Below are positions 7,168 to 13,902 of a DNA stretch of 23,684 nucleotides, piece by piece (within the stretch, counting starts at the first letter, position 1; the number at the start of each line of letters is the position of its first letter). The notes below the pieces were generated by a model. The model was given only the letters and a program-made list of their open reading frames with translations. It had not been told where the DNA came from and did no database searches. This stretch comes from Halobacteriovorax sp. (GTDB lineage Bacteria; Bdellovibrionota; Bacteriovoracia; Bacteriovoracales; Bacteriovoracaceae). The translations under genes were made by a program, and so were the position numbers. The stretch is taken from NCBI GenBank assembly GCA_002686115.1, contig NZAF01000160.1:1-23684 (forward strand), given 5' to 3'.

Positions 7168-8246
7168 GTACAATAAGTGTTGAATATAACCTTGATGGTA
7201 TCAAAGTAAACCTAGAAGATGCTGCATCCGAAATTACAGGGTGTGCAGATATAAACTCACCACTAGATAAACTCTATATCTTATTAGTAAAGAAAAAAAA
7301 TCTTAAGAATAACTTTAAGGCTCCATCTGTATGTGAGAATTCGGCAATGAATTCAGACTTTACTCCTTATGAATTCACATCAAAAGAAAGTGCAAAAATA
7401 AAGATTAAGAAAGTACGTGAAGACTTTTTGTCCAATGTCATAAACTCAAATTTTGAAAAGAAGTCTAAAGGTATACATTCATACTTTGCTAACTTGAAGT
7501 TGTTAGATAATTTTATTGGGAAAAATAAAAAATTCGATGCACTTACTGTCTTGAAAAAATTGATTAGTATGCCCTCTGTTCTCTTATCAACAGAAATGAT
7601 GTTAATACAGAATAAAGAGCTTAAAATAAAAGTTAAGAAAGACATTCTAAATTTGATTAATAACATTGTTAAAAGTGAGCTCTTGCCAATTAAGTTACGC
7701 TATATGTTCTTGCTTAGATTAAATCGTTTAGAAGATCGTGATATAACAAGAATAATGATCGATTTTAAGTCTCGTCATGATGATAGTGAATATCTTTTTA
7801 AAAAAAGAAGTTATCAGTACTTTACATCATATCTTTCTACATGGCTTGATGGGGATGAATTTGAATTTAACAGGATTGAAGAAGCTAGGCGTTTTATATT
7901 GTCACCTGCAATAAAAAAGATGACGAACTCAAATCTCTCAATATTTAAATACTTTTATAAAGGTAATTCCCTAAAGAAAAAACAAATTTCTGAACTAATT
8001 CCAAGTGACTTTCAAAATCTCTCTTATTTAGAGTTGAAGAATATTTTTTCATCATTAGAGAATTTGAAATTTAAGCAGGAGGTTTCTCAAGAGATAAAGG
8101 AAGTAAAGAAACCTCTTTATCTTTTAAAGAAGAACACCTTTGAGAGTCGACTTTATGATGATTATTATGGATTTTTAATGACTTTTGATTTATTAGATAT
8201 TGGTGCATATGAATTAGATAATTTATGGTGGTTTTATGAAATCTGA
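7149..8246 (+). CDS. C-terminal part of the frame-broken GYF_2-like transmembrane protein
   Basis: This frame is open without a stop from the A10 tract to the TGA at 8244-8246. The first ATG that could start it alone is at 7347 and lacks a good ribosome binding site. The 66 codons before that ATG (SLGTISVEYNLDGIKVNLED and onward) look like genuine protein, which argues against an independent gene. Following the TM helix encoded just upstream, this portion should be periplasmic. It has two Cys early on (in TGCAD and SVCEN) that could form a disulfide, then a Lys- and Leu-rich mostly helical region. No family recognised. The TsaC-like gene overlaps its end by 11 nt. Alternatives are a sequencing indel, a true pseudogene, or two separate polypeptides. 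Confidence 0.7.
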   Translation, partial: KKKTSLGTISVEYNLDGIKVNLEDAASEITGCADINSPLDKLYILLVKKKNLKNNFKAPSVCENSAMNSDFTPYEFTSKESAKIKIKKVREDFLSNVINSNFEKKSKGIHSYFANLKLLDNFIGKNKKFDALTVLKKLISMPSVLLSTEMMLIQNKELKIKVKKDILNLINNIVKSELLPIKLRYMFLLRLNRLEDRDITRIMIDFKSRHDDSEYLFKKRSYQYFTSYLSTWLDGDEFEFNRIEEARRFILSPAIKKMTNSNLSIFKYFYKGNSLKKKQISELIPSDFQNLSYLELKNIFSSLENLKFKQEVSQEIKEVKKPLYLLKKNTFESRLYDDYYGFLMTFDLLDIGAYELDNLWWFYEI

Positions 8247-8832
8247 TATTTACATTTATCCAACAGATACTGTGTGGGGTATAGGCGGTGATGCCTATGA
8301 ATTTGAGAGTTATGAGGTCATTGCTAGAACTAAAAAAACATCAATCGATAAACCCTTGTCTATATTATTTTCTACCATTGACGAAATTGAAGATTACATT
8401 GTTCTAAATGAAAAGCTAACTGAAGTTATACGGCAAACTCATAAATTAGGAATGTCCTTCGGTATAAAAAAAGAGTTTCTAAAGAACTCGTTACCTGAAA
8501 AACCATTTTCTAATACTCATTATGTTTGTTTTAGAGTTCTTGCGAGTGAATTTATGAGAGGACTTGAAGAGTTTATGTCATTTCCAATTATAACAACAAG
8601 CCTAAACCTAACAGGTAATTCTCCAATAACTGAACTTAGTGAGGCAAAAGAATTTTGGCAAAAGCACTTACCTGAGGCAAAGTTTGTTGAGGTTAATGGG
8701 CATGAAAGTCTCTCCGGACAATCATCTACTATAATATTATTCTCTGAAGATAAGTATAAAGTAGTTAGAGAAGGTGAAAATATTAAGAGTATTTGCTCAA
8801 TAATTGAAGAGAATGGATATCAACGAACTTGA
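8236..8832 (+). CDS. TsaC/Sua5/YciO-family protein (threonylcarbamoyl-AMP synthase-like)
   Basis: YrdC-fold protein of 198 aa, probably making threonylcarbamoyl-AMP for the t6A37 tRNA modification. Family motifs: PTDTVWGIGGDAY near the N-terminus (usual PTDTVYGLGCDA), ARTKKTSIDKPLSILF (the basic KxR...PL nucleotide-binding segment), TTSLNLTGNSP (usual TSANxSG), and SSTIILF near the end. The C-terminal Sua5 domain is absent, so the layout is TsaC- or YciO-like. The substitutions within the motifs leave it open whether it is the essential TsaC or a YciO paralogue. Its ATG lies inside the last codons of the preceding gene (11-nt overlap), and the methyltransferase ATG lies inside its 3' end, pointing to coupled translation. 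Confidence 0.85.
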   Translation: MKSDIYIYPTDTVWGIGGDAYEFESYEVIARTKKTSIDKPLSILFSTIDEIEDYIVLNEKLTEVIRQTHKLGMSFGIKKEFLKNSLPEKPFSNTHYVCFRVLASEFMRGLEEFMSFPIITTSLNLTGNSPITELSEAKEFWQKHLPEAKFVEVNGHESLSGQSSTIILFSEDKYKVVREGENIKSICSIIEENGYQRT

Positions 8833-9433
8833 TTATAAGCAGCCAAGCTTTTATAAATTTAATGAAGACTCAACTACATTAGTCTCTTATGTCTTAAAAG
8901 AATTCTCTGAAGTGAATGACGTTAAAAATTGTCTTGATTACTGCTGTGGTTGTGGGATTATCGGTCTCGAACTTAGTCAAAAATTAAGTATTAATGACCT
9001 TTGTCTCTTTGATATTCAAAAAGAATATTCAAATTATCTAAATAGTAATGTCGAAAAATTCTCAAGAGCACAAGTGACTAATATTTACTTTGATTTAGAT
9101 GAATTAAATCACACTAAAAGAAAGTTTGATCTTATTGTGATAAATCCACCTTATTTTAAAGAGGGAGCTGGAAGACTTCCTAGTAATAAAAATAGAAAAC
9201 GAGCTCGGTTTTATAAGCACCTAGAGCTTAAAAGTATTATTGAAAATGCATTAAGTCTTTGTGAAGTCGGAGGAAGAGTGATTTTTTGTCTTAAAGAAAA
9301 TGAAAATAATATCGTTGAAATTGATTTCTTGCTCAATTCGAATGATCTCTTAATAAAAAAATACATCAGTAATAAATTATCAATCTTTGATATTACTTTA
9401 ATTGAAGATAGAGTGACTTCAGGGACTCTTTGA
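8813..9433 (+). CDS. TrmN6/YfiC-like adenine-N6 methyltransferase
   Basis: SAM-dependent class I methyltransferase of 206 aa. Motif I is LDYCCGCG (residues 41-48) and the catalytic NPPY motif typical of N6-adenine or N5-glutamine methyltransferases is at 111-114 (IVINPPYF). The size and the Phe after NPPY, with a basic stretch downstream (NKNRKRARFYKH), fit the tRNA1(Val) A37 enzyme family, but rRNA or protein substrates cannot be excluded. I used the ATG at 8813, preceded by GAAGAG; an in-frame TTG at 8804 is less likely. It overlaps the TsaC-like gene by 20 nt. Its last 41 nt overlap the convergent dciA-like gene. The two neighbouring tRNA-modification candidates may be functionally linked. 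Confidence 0.82.
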   Translation: MDINELDYKQPSFYKFNEDSTTLVSYVLKEFSEVNDVKNCLDYCCGCGIIGLELSQKLSINDLCLFDIQKEYSNYLNSNVEKFSRAQVTNIYFDLDELNHTKRKFDLIVINPPYFKEGAGRLPSNKNRKRARFYKHLELKSIIENALSLCEVGGRVIFCLKENENNIVEIDFLLNSNDLLIKKYISNKLSIFDITLIEDRVTSGTL

Positions 9434-9908
9434 TTTCTTTGTCTCCGATATCTTTTAAAAGCTCATCAGCTTCTCTTGCTGCCTTTTTATATTCTGGAGA
9501 CTGAGGGTGCCACTTTTTTTCTGCTTGTACCTTAACCTTCTCTTTTTTTACTTTATTTTCAATTGCTTTTTTAAAGTGATTATTATCTGCCTTGAAATAT
9601 ATTCTTTTTATCTCACCTTGAATGTTTGGAAACTGAGCTTCAATTTTCTTAATGAGTTGCATTTCCATAAAAGAAAGCTGTTGTGAATAAACAGGATGGT
9701 CAGTAAGTACGACAAGAGATTTATTTGTTAATTTTAGTGGGATTGTGTGCTTTATCAGTCTTTCACCGACAACATCAATCCAGTTATTAATAAGTTCAAA
9801 GAAATCGAAGATGTCACTTTTTTTCTTTGAGTTCTTATACCCAGAAGAAAATGACTTCTTTGAATATTTAATATTTTGATTATCTAGTAAGTCTTTTAGT
9901 GATTTCAA
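9393..9908 (-). CDS. dciA: DciA-like DUF721 protein (replicative helicase loading)
   Basis: A 171-aa protein with the DUF721 core: FFELINNWIDVVGERLIKHT, then PLKLTNKSLVVLTDHPVYSQ and LSFMEMQLIKKI, the usual W..vvG..l..ht.P..l....L.v.v.s..w..ql pattern. DciA proteins assist loading of the DnaB helicase in bacteria without DnaC or DnaI. After the domain comes a Lys-rich tail. The frame is closed by a TAA just upstream, leaving TTG at 9908 as the first start; its AAGG is only 2 nt away, so the start is weakly supported. It is divergent from lptE-holA, and holA is another replication gene. It converges on and overlaps the methyltransferase. Confidence 0.83.
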   Translation of the reverse strand: MKSLKDLLDNQNIKYSKKSFSSGYKNSKKKSDIFDFFELINNWIDVVGERLIKHTIPLKLTNKSLVVLTDHPVYSQQLSFMEMQLIKKIEAQFPNIQGEIKRIYFKADNNHFKKAIENKVKKEKVKVQAEKKWHPQSPEYKKAAREADELLKDIGDKEIKESLKSLYLQLK

Positions 9909-9972
9909 AGCCTTAGTCTCAGTTTAGTAAGTTCAGCCCCACTATAGCATGGACGGACGGCCTTTAATAGGG

Positions 9973-10003
9973 CATATTAATAACATCAGTATATATTAAT
10001 ATG
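9973..10003. repeat. Perfect 10-bp inverted repeat, 11-nt spacer, in the dciA/lptE divergent region
   Basis: CATATTAATA (9973-9982) and TATTAATATG (9994-10003) are perfect inverted complements with 11 nt between them, ending 13 nt before the lptE GTG. Geometry (10-11-10) matches the repeat at 2003-2033 but the sequence differs. It may be an operator shared by the divergent genes or a 5' UTR hairpin. AT-richness raises the chance expectation. Just upstream is a short GGAC tandem (9950-9960). Confidence 0.45.
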
Positions 10004-10016
10004 TGATTGGAAAGAC

Positions 10017-10673
10017 GTGTTACGAATTATTTTAATATTGAACTTTTTGCTATTTTCTTGTGCCGGTTATGAGCTTAGAGATAGAGAAAATCCTTTTGAA
10101 GTTAAGGGTATAAAATCTATCTCAGTACCAATGTTTGTTAACAAGACAAATCTAAATTCTGTCTCAAATAATTTTTCAAAAGAAGTAATTTCCATGCTTG
10201 AAAACTTTAAGGGTTTAAAAGTTTATAGTGGAAATGATGGAAAGTCAGATGCTGTTCTACTTGGTGTTGTCTACACTGCAGATGGATATGATCCAATCAG
10301 GAATAAAGATATTGCTTTTTTAAATACTGAAGATATTGAAAAGTTAAAAAATCGATCAGCTTTTACTTTGCAAACGATTAAGTCTTTAGACGTTCAAGTT
10401 AGAGTAGTCATTTTAAAAAGACCAAAGAAAGAAGAAGTTGATTTTTTCATAAATTATTTTGACTTTAATAAGAACATGTTCCCACAAAATGTATTCCAGT
10501 CTAATTTTACATTATCCAGAAACTTATTCATTGATAATAGTTTTGGAGATTCTTCTGGAGCCTCTAATCCTGTTCGAGGTGTAAGAAATAAAGGTATTGA
10601 AATCTCTAATGTTAATCAACAGGCTACACAATTAGCATCAATGTTGAGGAGTGTTATTATCAATGCCCTCTAA
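10017..10673 (+). CDS. lptE: LptE-like LPS-assembly lipoprotein
   Basis: Predicted outer-membrane lipoprotein of 218 aa that would plug and chaperone the LptD LPS translocon. The short signal peptide (LRIILILNFLLFSC) ends in a lipobox LFSC with lipidated Cys15, followed by AGYELR, close to the CGYxLR start of mature LptE. The next part, IKSISVPMFVNKTNL, matches the family's conserved first strand (ksI.VP.f.N.T). The C-terminus is longer and diverged. The start is GTG at 10017 with GGAAAG upstream; an ATG at 10001 is followed at once by a stop. The E. coli gene is likewise directly upstream of holA, and here the two overlap by 11 nt. LptD is not in the window. Confidence 0.85.
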   Translation: MLRIILILNFLLFSCAGYELRDRENPFEVKGIKSISVPMFVNKTNLNSVSNNFSKEVISMLENFKGLKVYSGNDGKSDAVLLGVVYTADGYDPIRNKDIAFLNTEDIEKLKNRSAFTLQTIKSLDVQVRVVILKRPKKEEVDFFINYFDFNKNMFPQNVFQSNFTLSRNLFIDNSFGDSSGASNPVRGVRNKGIEISNVNQQATQLASMLRSVIINAL

Positions 10674-11616
10674 GCCGAAGAGTTATAAGTATAACCAACT
10701 AGACTTCCTTATTAATGAAGCTTCTAAAAAAGATAAGTTCATTGTCGTTTTCCCGGACACTTATATAGAAAAAATTTTCACAGACTTATATATCGAAAAT
10801 TTGTCGAAGAATAATTCAAAATGTATCAAAAAAAGCTGTACCGAAATTAGTATCGATTGGGCCGAAAATAATTTGTTAAGTTATGATATGTTCTCTTCTG
10901 ATGAGCAATACCTTTTTTTTGAATTAGATAAACTCAAGAAAAAACAAATTGATCAACTAGACTCTCTAGAACTTTCAAGGTCGGATAAGAATTTTATTTT
11001 TGTAGCAAATACACCTATTGGAAAGACTTTGAAAAGTTCGAAACTTTTTAAAGAGTCTGATATTTATGAAGTGATGGCCCCTAAGTTTTGGGAGCAGGAT
11101 CTATACATTGAAGCTTATTGCCATTATTTAGATTTAAAATTAACTAGAGACTCTATTCAATATATTAATCAGTCGATCGAAAACAGTAGTGAAAAGTACT
11201 TTGAAACTCTTTCACTTCTTAAGTCTTTTTCTATGGATGGCAACCCTGATATTAATAAAGTAAAAGAAGTACTTAAGCCATCACACTTAGATAATTTTGC
11301 ACTAGCAGATCTATTTAATCAAAAGAACATGAAGCGTCTTTATCGCAATCTTCTAGTCGTAGAAAATGATTTTGATATTTTTAGATCTTTTTTCAGTTTC
11401 ATCCAAGGACATATAATAAAAGTCATCGACCCAAGTTATTTGAATCAGAAACCAAAACTTTCAAAATATGATCAAGGAATTAAGGCCGCTCATAGAAAAT
11501 GGGATAGAGATGAATTAGTTAGAGAACTTGATTTGTTTAATGAATATGAAATTCTCGCAAAATCTAAGAATATTTATCTTAGGGATAAATTACGTCTAAA
11601 GTATCTTGAAAATTAG
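10663..11616 (+). CDS. holA: DNA polymerase III delta subunit-like protein
   Basis: Probable delta subunit of the clamp loader, 317 aa, close to the family size (about 330-345). The sequence is strongly diverged, but the order of segments fits: an N-terminal FIVVFPDTYIEKIFTDLYIE stretch, FIFVANTPIGKTLKSSKLFK (the usual vf......dkr.k..K.l), APKFWEQDLYIEAYCHYLDL (the usual ...l..wi...), and a helical C-terminal collar with FALADLFNQKNMKRLYRNL (usual dai...d..ka...l..l) and a final KLRLKYLEN helix. Position after lptE and beside rpsT is characteristic of holA. ATG at 10663 is chosen, with GAGGAG 11 nt upstream; the GTG at 10651 overlaps that site. Sequence evidence alone is moderate; context raises it. 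Confidence 0.78.
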   Translation: MPSKPKSYKYNQLDFLINEASKKDKFIVVFPDTYIEKIFTDLYIENLSKNNSKCIKKSCTEISIDWAENNLLSYDMFSSDEQYLFFELDKLKKKQIDQLDSLELSRSDKNFIFVANTPIGKTLKSSKLFKESDIYEVMAPKFWEQDLYIEAYCHYLDLKLTRDSIQYINQSIENSSEKYFETLSLLKSFSMDGNPDINKVKEVLKPSHLDNFALADLFNQKNMKRLYRNLLVVENDFDIFRSFFSFIQGHIIKVIDPSYLNQKPKLSKYDQGIKAAHRKWDRDELVRELDLFNEYEILAKSKNIYLRDKLRLKYLEN

Positions 11617-11653
11617 AAAGAGTATTTGTGAATAAGTTGTGAATACAATCTTA

Positions 11654-11694
11654 AAATAAAAAAAAGCGAGAGAAATACAAAATTTCTCTCGCTT
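11654..11694 (-). terminator. Intrinsic terminator of rpsT
   Basis: A perfect 12-13 bp stem (arms AGCGAGAGAAAT 11665-11676 and ATTTCTCTCGCT 11682-11693, 5-nt loop) is followed on the minus strand by a T-rich tract (complement of the A run 11658-11665). It lies 30 nt past the rpsT stop. The plus-strand side lacks a T-tract, so its effect on holA readthrough would be weaker. Confidence 0.9.
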
Positions 11695-11723
11695 ATATCA
11701 GCAACGTCTTATTAAAATAAAAA

Positions 11724-11984
11724 CTATAGTTTATTTACTTGGCTAGCTAATCTAGATGTTCTTCTAGCTGCAGTATTTGGCTTGATAATTCCTTTCTTAG
11801 AAAGTCTATCAAGAAGCTTTTGAGTTGTTAAAAGTAATTTAGAAGCAACTTCTTTATTACCTTCAGCAATAGCTGTTCTTGTATTTTTTACCGCAGTTTT
11901 AACAGCTGATCTTTGAGCTGTATTTCTAGCGTTTCTTACTTCAGTTTGTCTTGATCTTTTCTTTGCAGATTTGTGGTTTGCCAC
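11724..11984 (-). CDS. rpsT: 30S ribosomal protein S20
   Basis: Primary binding protein of the 30S body, contacting 16S rRNA. At 86 aa it has the expected size and the hallmark N-terminus ANHKSAKKRSRQTEVRNARN, then KTAVKNTRTAIAEGN and the closing NTAARRTSRLASQVNKL. The start is GTG (11984-11982) with AGGAG 6 nt upstream. A non-ATG start also occurs in E. coli rpsT (UUG), where it is tied to autogenous control. It has its own sigma70-like promoter and terminator, making it a monocistronic unit convergent with holA. Confidence 0.97.
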   Translation of the reverse strand: MANHKSAKKRSRQTEVRNARNTAQRSAVKTAVKNTRTAIAEGNKEVASKLLLTTQKLLDRLSKKGIIKPNTAARRTSRLASQVNKL

Positions 11985-12028
11985 AATCGACTCCTACGTT
12001 TCACATAAATTAACAAATTCGAAGCCTA

Positions 12029-12057
12029 TTTATATTGATTTCTGCTCATTATGGCAA
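12029..12057 (-). promoter_or_regulatory. sigma70-type promoter of rpsT
   Basis: On the minus strand, TTGCCA (complement of 12052-12057; 5/6 to TTGACA), a 17-nt spacer and TATAAA (complement of 12029-12034; 5/6 to TATAAT) form a near-ideal promoter. Initiation near 12022 gives a leader of about 38 nt to the GTG. Confidence 0.75.
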
Positions 12058-12260
12058 CCTTTTTTTTGATGGGGGGTAAGTTTTGCATAGAGTAAGGACC
12101 AGGGGCTGGGGATAAGGCTATGTTAAAGGAAGTAATGAGATTATCCACGTTCAGTTATACAAACACCAGCAATTGCTATTACTTACAGTGTCAAACTGGA
12201 CGAAGCCCATCGGACACTATATTATCAGGCAATTTCAAAATCACTAATAATGGAGAATTT
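12058..12260 (+). other. Leader region upstream of the beta-oxidation cassette
   Basis: About 200 nt with no convincing gene. The hbd frame happens to be open back to 12120, but the composition there is not protein-like and the strong Shine-Dalgarno is at 12252. Contents: a T8 run and G6 run near 12060-12076, a DnaA-box-like TTATCCACG (12141-12149), a 10-bp palindrome AGCAATTGCT (12168-12177) overlapping an extended -10-like TGCTATTAC (12174-12182), and AGTGTC/GACACT inverted arms (12187-12192 and 12213-12218). The palindromes could be regulator sites for the cassette; none is demonstrated. Confidence 0.35.
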
Positions 12261-13109
12261 ATGGCAATTCAAACAATCGGTGTTGTTGGGGCCGGACAAA
12301 TGGGGCGAGGAATCGCACAAGTTGCGGCAATGAGTGAATTTAAAGTTCACCTATTTGATATTAATGAAGAAGGTTTAAATTTTGGTTATGACTTTATAAA
12401 GAAGCAACTTGATAAAGGTGTGGCAAAAGGAAAGTGGGATGAGAGCTTTGTAGAAAAAGCGATGTCTAATTTAGTTAAGACGACAAATATGAATGATCTT
12501 AAAGACGCTGACCTGATTGTTGAGGCAGCAACTGAAAATAAGACCATCAAATTTGATATTTTTAAAAAGTTAGATGAAATAGCTAAAGAAGGAGCAATTC
12601 TAGCTTCAAATACTTCTTCTATATCTATTACGGAAATTGCAGCAGCTACAAAGAGACCTGGATCAGTTGCAGGAATGCACTTTATGAACCCTGTGCCCGT
12701 GATGAAATTAGTTGAAACAATTACTGGTCTTGAGACAAGTGAAGAGACAATTAAAGCGGTTGAAGAAGCCGCACAAAAGATGGGTAAAACAGTTGTAAGA
12801 GCAGATGATGTGGCCGGATTTGCAGTAAATAGAATCCTGATGCCAATGATTAATGAAGCTTTTTATACATTATATGAAGGAGTTGCCACAGCTAAGGGTA
12901 TCGATGATGCCATGAAGCTTGGTACTAACCAGCCAATGGGTCCACTAGAGCTTGCCGACTTTATCGGTCTTGATACGTGTCTTGCAATCATGGAAGTTCT
13001 TCATGATGGCTTAGGGGATACAAAATATCGTCCATGTCCACTTCTAAAGAAGTATGTGACGGCGGGAAGATTTGGAAGAAAAGTAGGAAAAGGTGTTTAT
13101 GAATACTAA
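12261..13109 (+). CDS. hbd: 3-hydroxyacyl-CoA (3-hydroxybutyryl-CoA) dehydrogenase
   Basis: Oxidises or reduces 3-hydroxyacyl-CoA / 3-oxoacyl-CoA with NAD(P) in fatty-acid beta-oxidation or butanoate metabolism. The stand-alone 282-aa form is typical of Hbd/FadB2. The Rossmann motif is GVVGAGQMGRGIAQ (7-20). The catalytic segment AGMHFMNPVPVMKLVE contains the active-site His, and the SNTSSISITEIA and DDVAGFAVNRILMPMINEA family blocks are present. GGAG at 12252 sits 5 nt before the ATG at 12261, which fixes the start despite open frame upstream. The 3' end overlaps the enoyl-CoA hydratase gene by 11 nt, so the enzymes of consecutive steps are co-translated. Confidence 0.96.
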   Translation: MAIQTIGVVGAGQMGRGIAQVAAMSEFKVHLFDINEEGLNFGYDFIKKQLDKGVAKGKWDESFVEKAMSNLVKTTNMNDLKDADLIVEAATENKTIKFDIFKKLDEIAKEGAILASNTSSISITEIAAATKRPGSVAGMHFMNPVPVMKLVETITGLETSEETIKAVEEAAQKMGKTVVRADDVAGFAVNRILMPMINEAFYTLYEGVATAKGIDDAMKLGTNQPMGPLELADFIGLDTCLAIMEVLHDGLGDTKYRPCPLLKKYVTAGRFGRKVGKGVYEY

Positions 13110-13893
13110 TTACGAAACGTTAAATGTTGAAAAATCAGGTGACTTTATTACTCTTACAGTTAATAGAGAAAAGAGTTTAAATGCATTAAATTCTCAAGTT
13201 TTATTAGACCTTAAAGACCTACTGACATCACTAAATGAGAGTGTAGAGACTTTAAAGGGAATGGTTATTACTGGTGCTGGAGAGAAGGCCTTTATAGCTG
13301 GTGCAGATATTGTTGAAATGAGTGATATGAGTGTTGATGAAGCTCATGACTTTGCTACTTTAGGACAGGAAGTAACATTTCTTTTTGAAGAACTCCCTTT
13401 TCCAGTAATTGCTTGTGTTAATGGATTTGCTCTTGGTGGTGGATGTGAAATGGCCATGAGTGCTGATTTTATCTATGCCACTGATAATGCCGTTTTTGGA
13501 CAGCCGGAAGTTAAGCTTGGACTGATTCCTGGTTTTGGTGGAACACAAAGGCTTGCAAAGTTAATAGGTAGAAATAGAGCAAAAGAAATCATCTACACAG
13601 GTAGAAACGTTAAAATAGATGAAGCTAAAGAACTAGGGCTTGTTGTTAAGTCTTTTTCATCAAAAGAAGAGATGATCAACGAAGCTTTCAAAACACTTGA
13701 AAAAGTTTCAAAGAATTCACCTCTTGCAGTTTCAATTTCAAAAGCGGCCATGAACGCAGGAAATGATCTGACAAATGAAGAAGGTTTAGGAATTGAAGCT
13801 AAGCACTTTGCTGATCTCTTCGACTCCTATGACATGAAAGAAGGGACAAAAGCATTTGTTGAAAAAAGAGCACCAGAATTTAAAGGAAATTAA
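13099..13893 (+). CDS. crt: Enoyl-CoA hydratase (crotonase)
   Basis: Hydrates trans-2-enoyl-CoA to 3-hydroxyacyl-CoA. 264 aa, normal for a stand-alone crotonase. The oxyanion-hole segment AFIAGADIVEM and the block NGFALGGGCEMAMSADF are present. Both catalytic glutamates are there: Glu117 in GGGCEM and Glu137 in GQPEVKLGL, 20 residues apart as in the mammalian enzyme (144/164), so it should be a true hydratase rather than an isomerase-only relative. ATG at 13099 with AAAGG 5 nt upstream is preferred over GTG at 13093. It lies between the dehydrogenase that uses its product and the acyl-CoA dehydrogenase that makes its substrate. Confidence 0.95.
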   Translation: MNTNYETLNVEKSGDFITLTVNREKSLNALNSQVLLDLKDLLTSLNESVETLKGMVITGAGEKAFIAGADIVEMSDMSVDEAHDFATLGQEVTFLFEELPFPVIACVNGFALGGGCEMAMSADFIYATDNAVFGQPEVKLGLIPGFGGTQRLAKLIGRNRAKEIIYTGRNVKIDEAKELGLVVKSFSSKEEMINEAFKTLEKVSKNSPLAVSISKAAMNAGNDLTNEEGLGIEAKHFADLFDSYDMKEGTKAFVEKRAPEFKGN

Positions 13894-13902
13894 GGAGTAT
13901 AT

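Noticed and set aside
12141..12149. DnaA-box-like TTATCCACG.
   Set aside because: A single 8/9 match without a cluster or AT-rich unwinding element; not an origin.
12120..12260. 47-residue N-terminal extension of the 3-hydroxyacyl-CoA dehydrogenase.
   Set aside because: The Rossmann domain begins directly after the ATG at 12261, which has GGAG 5 nt upstream; the upstream translation does not resemble a targeting or folded segment.
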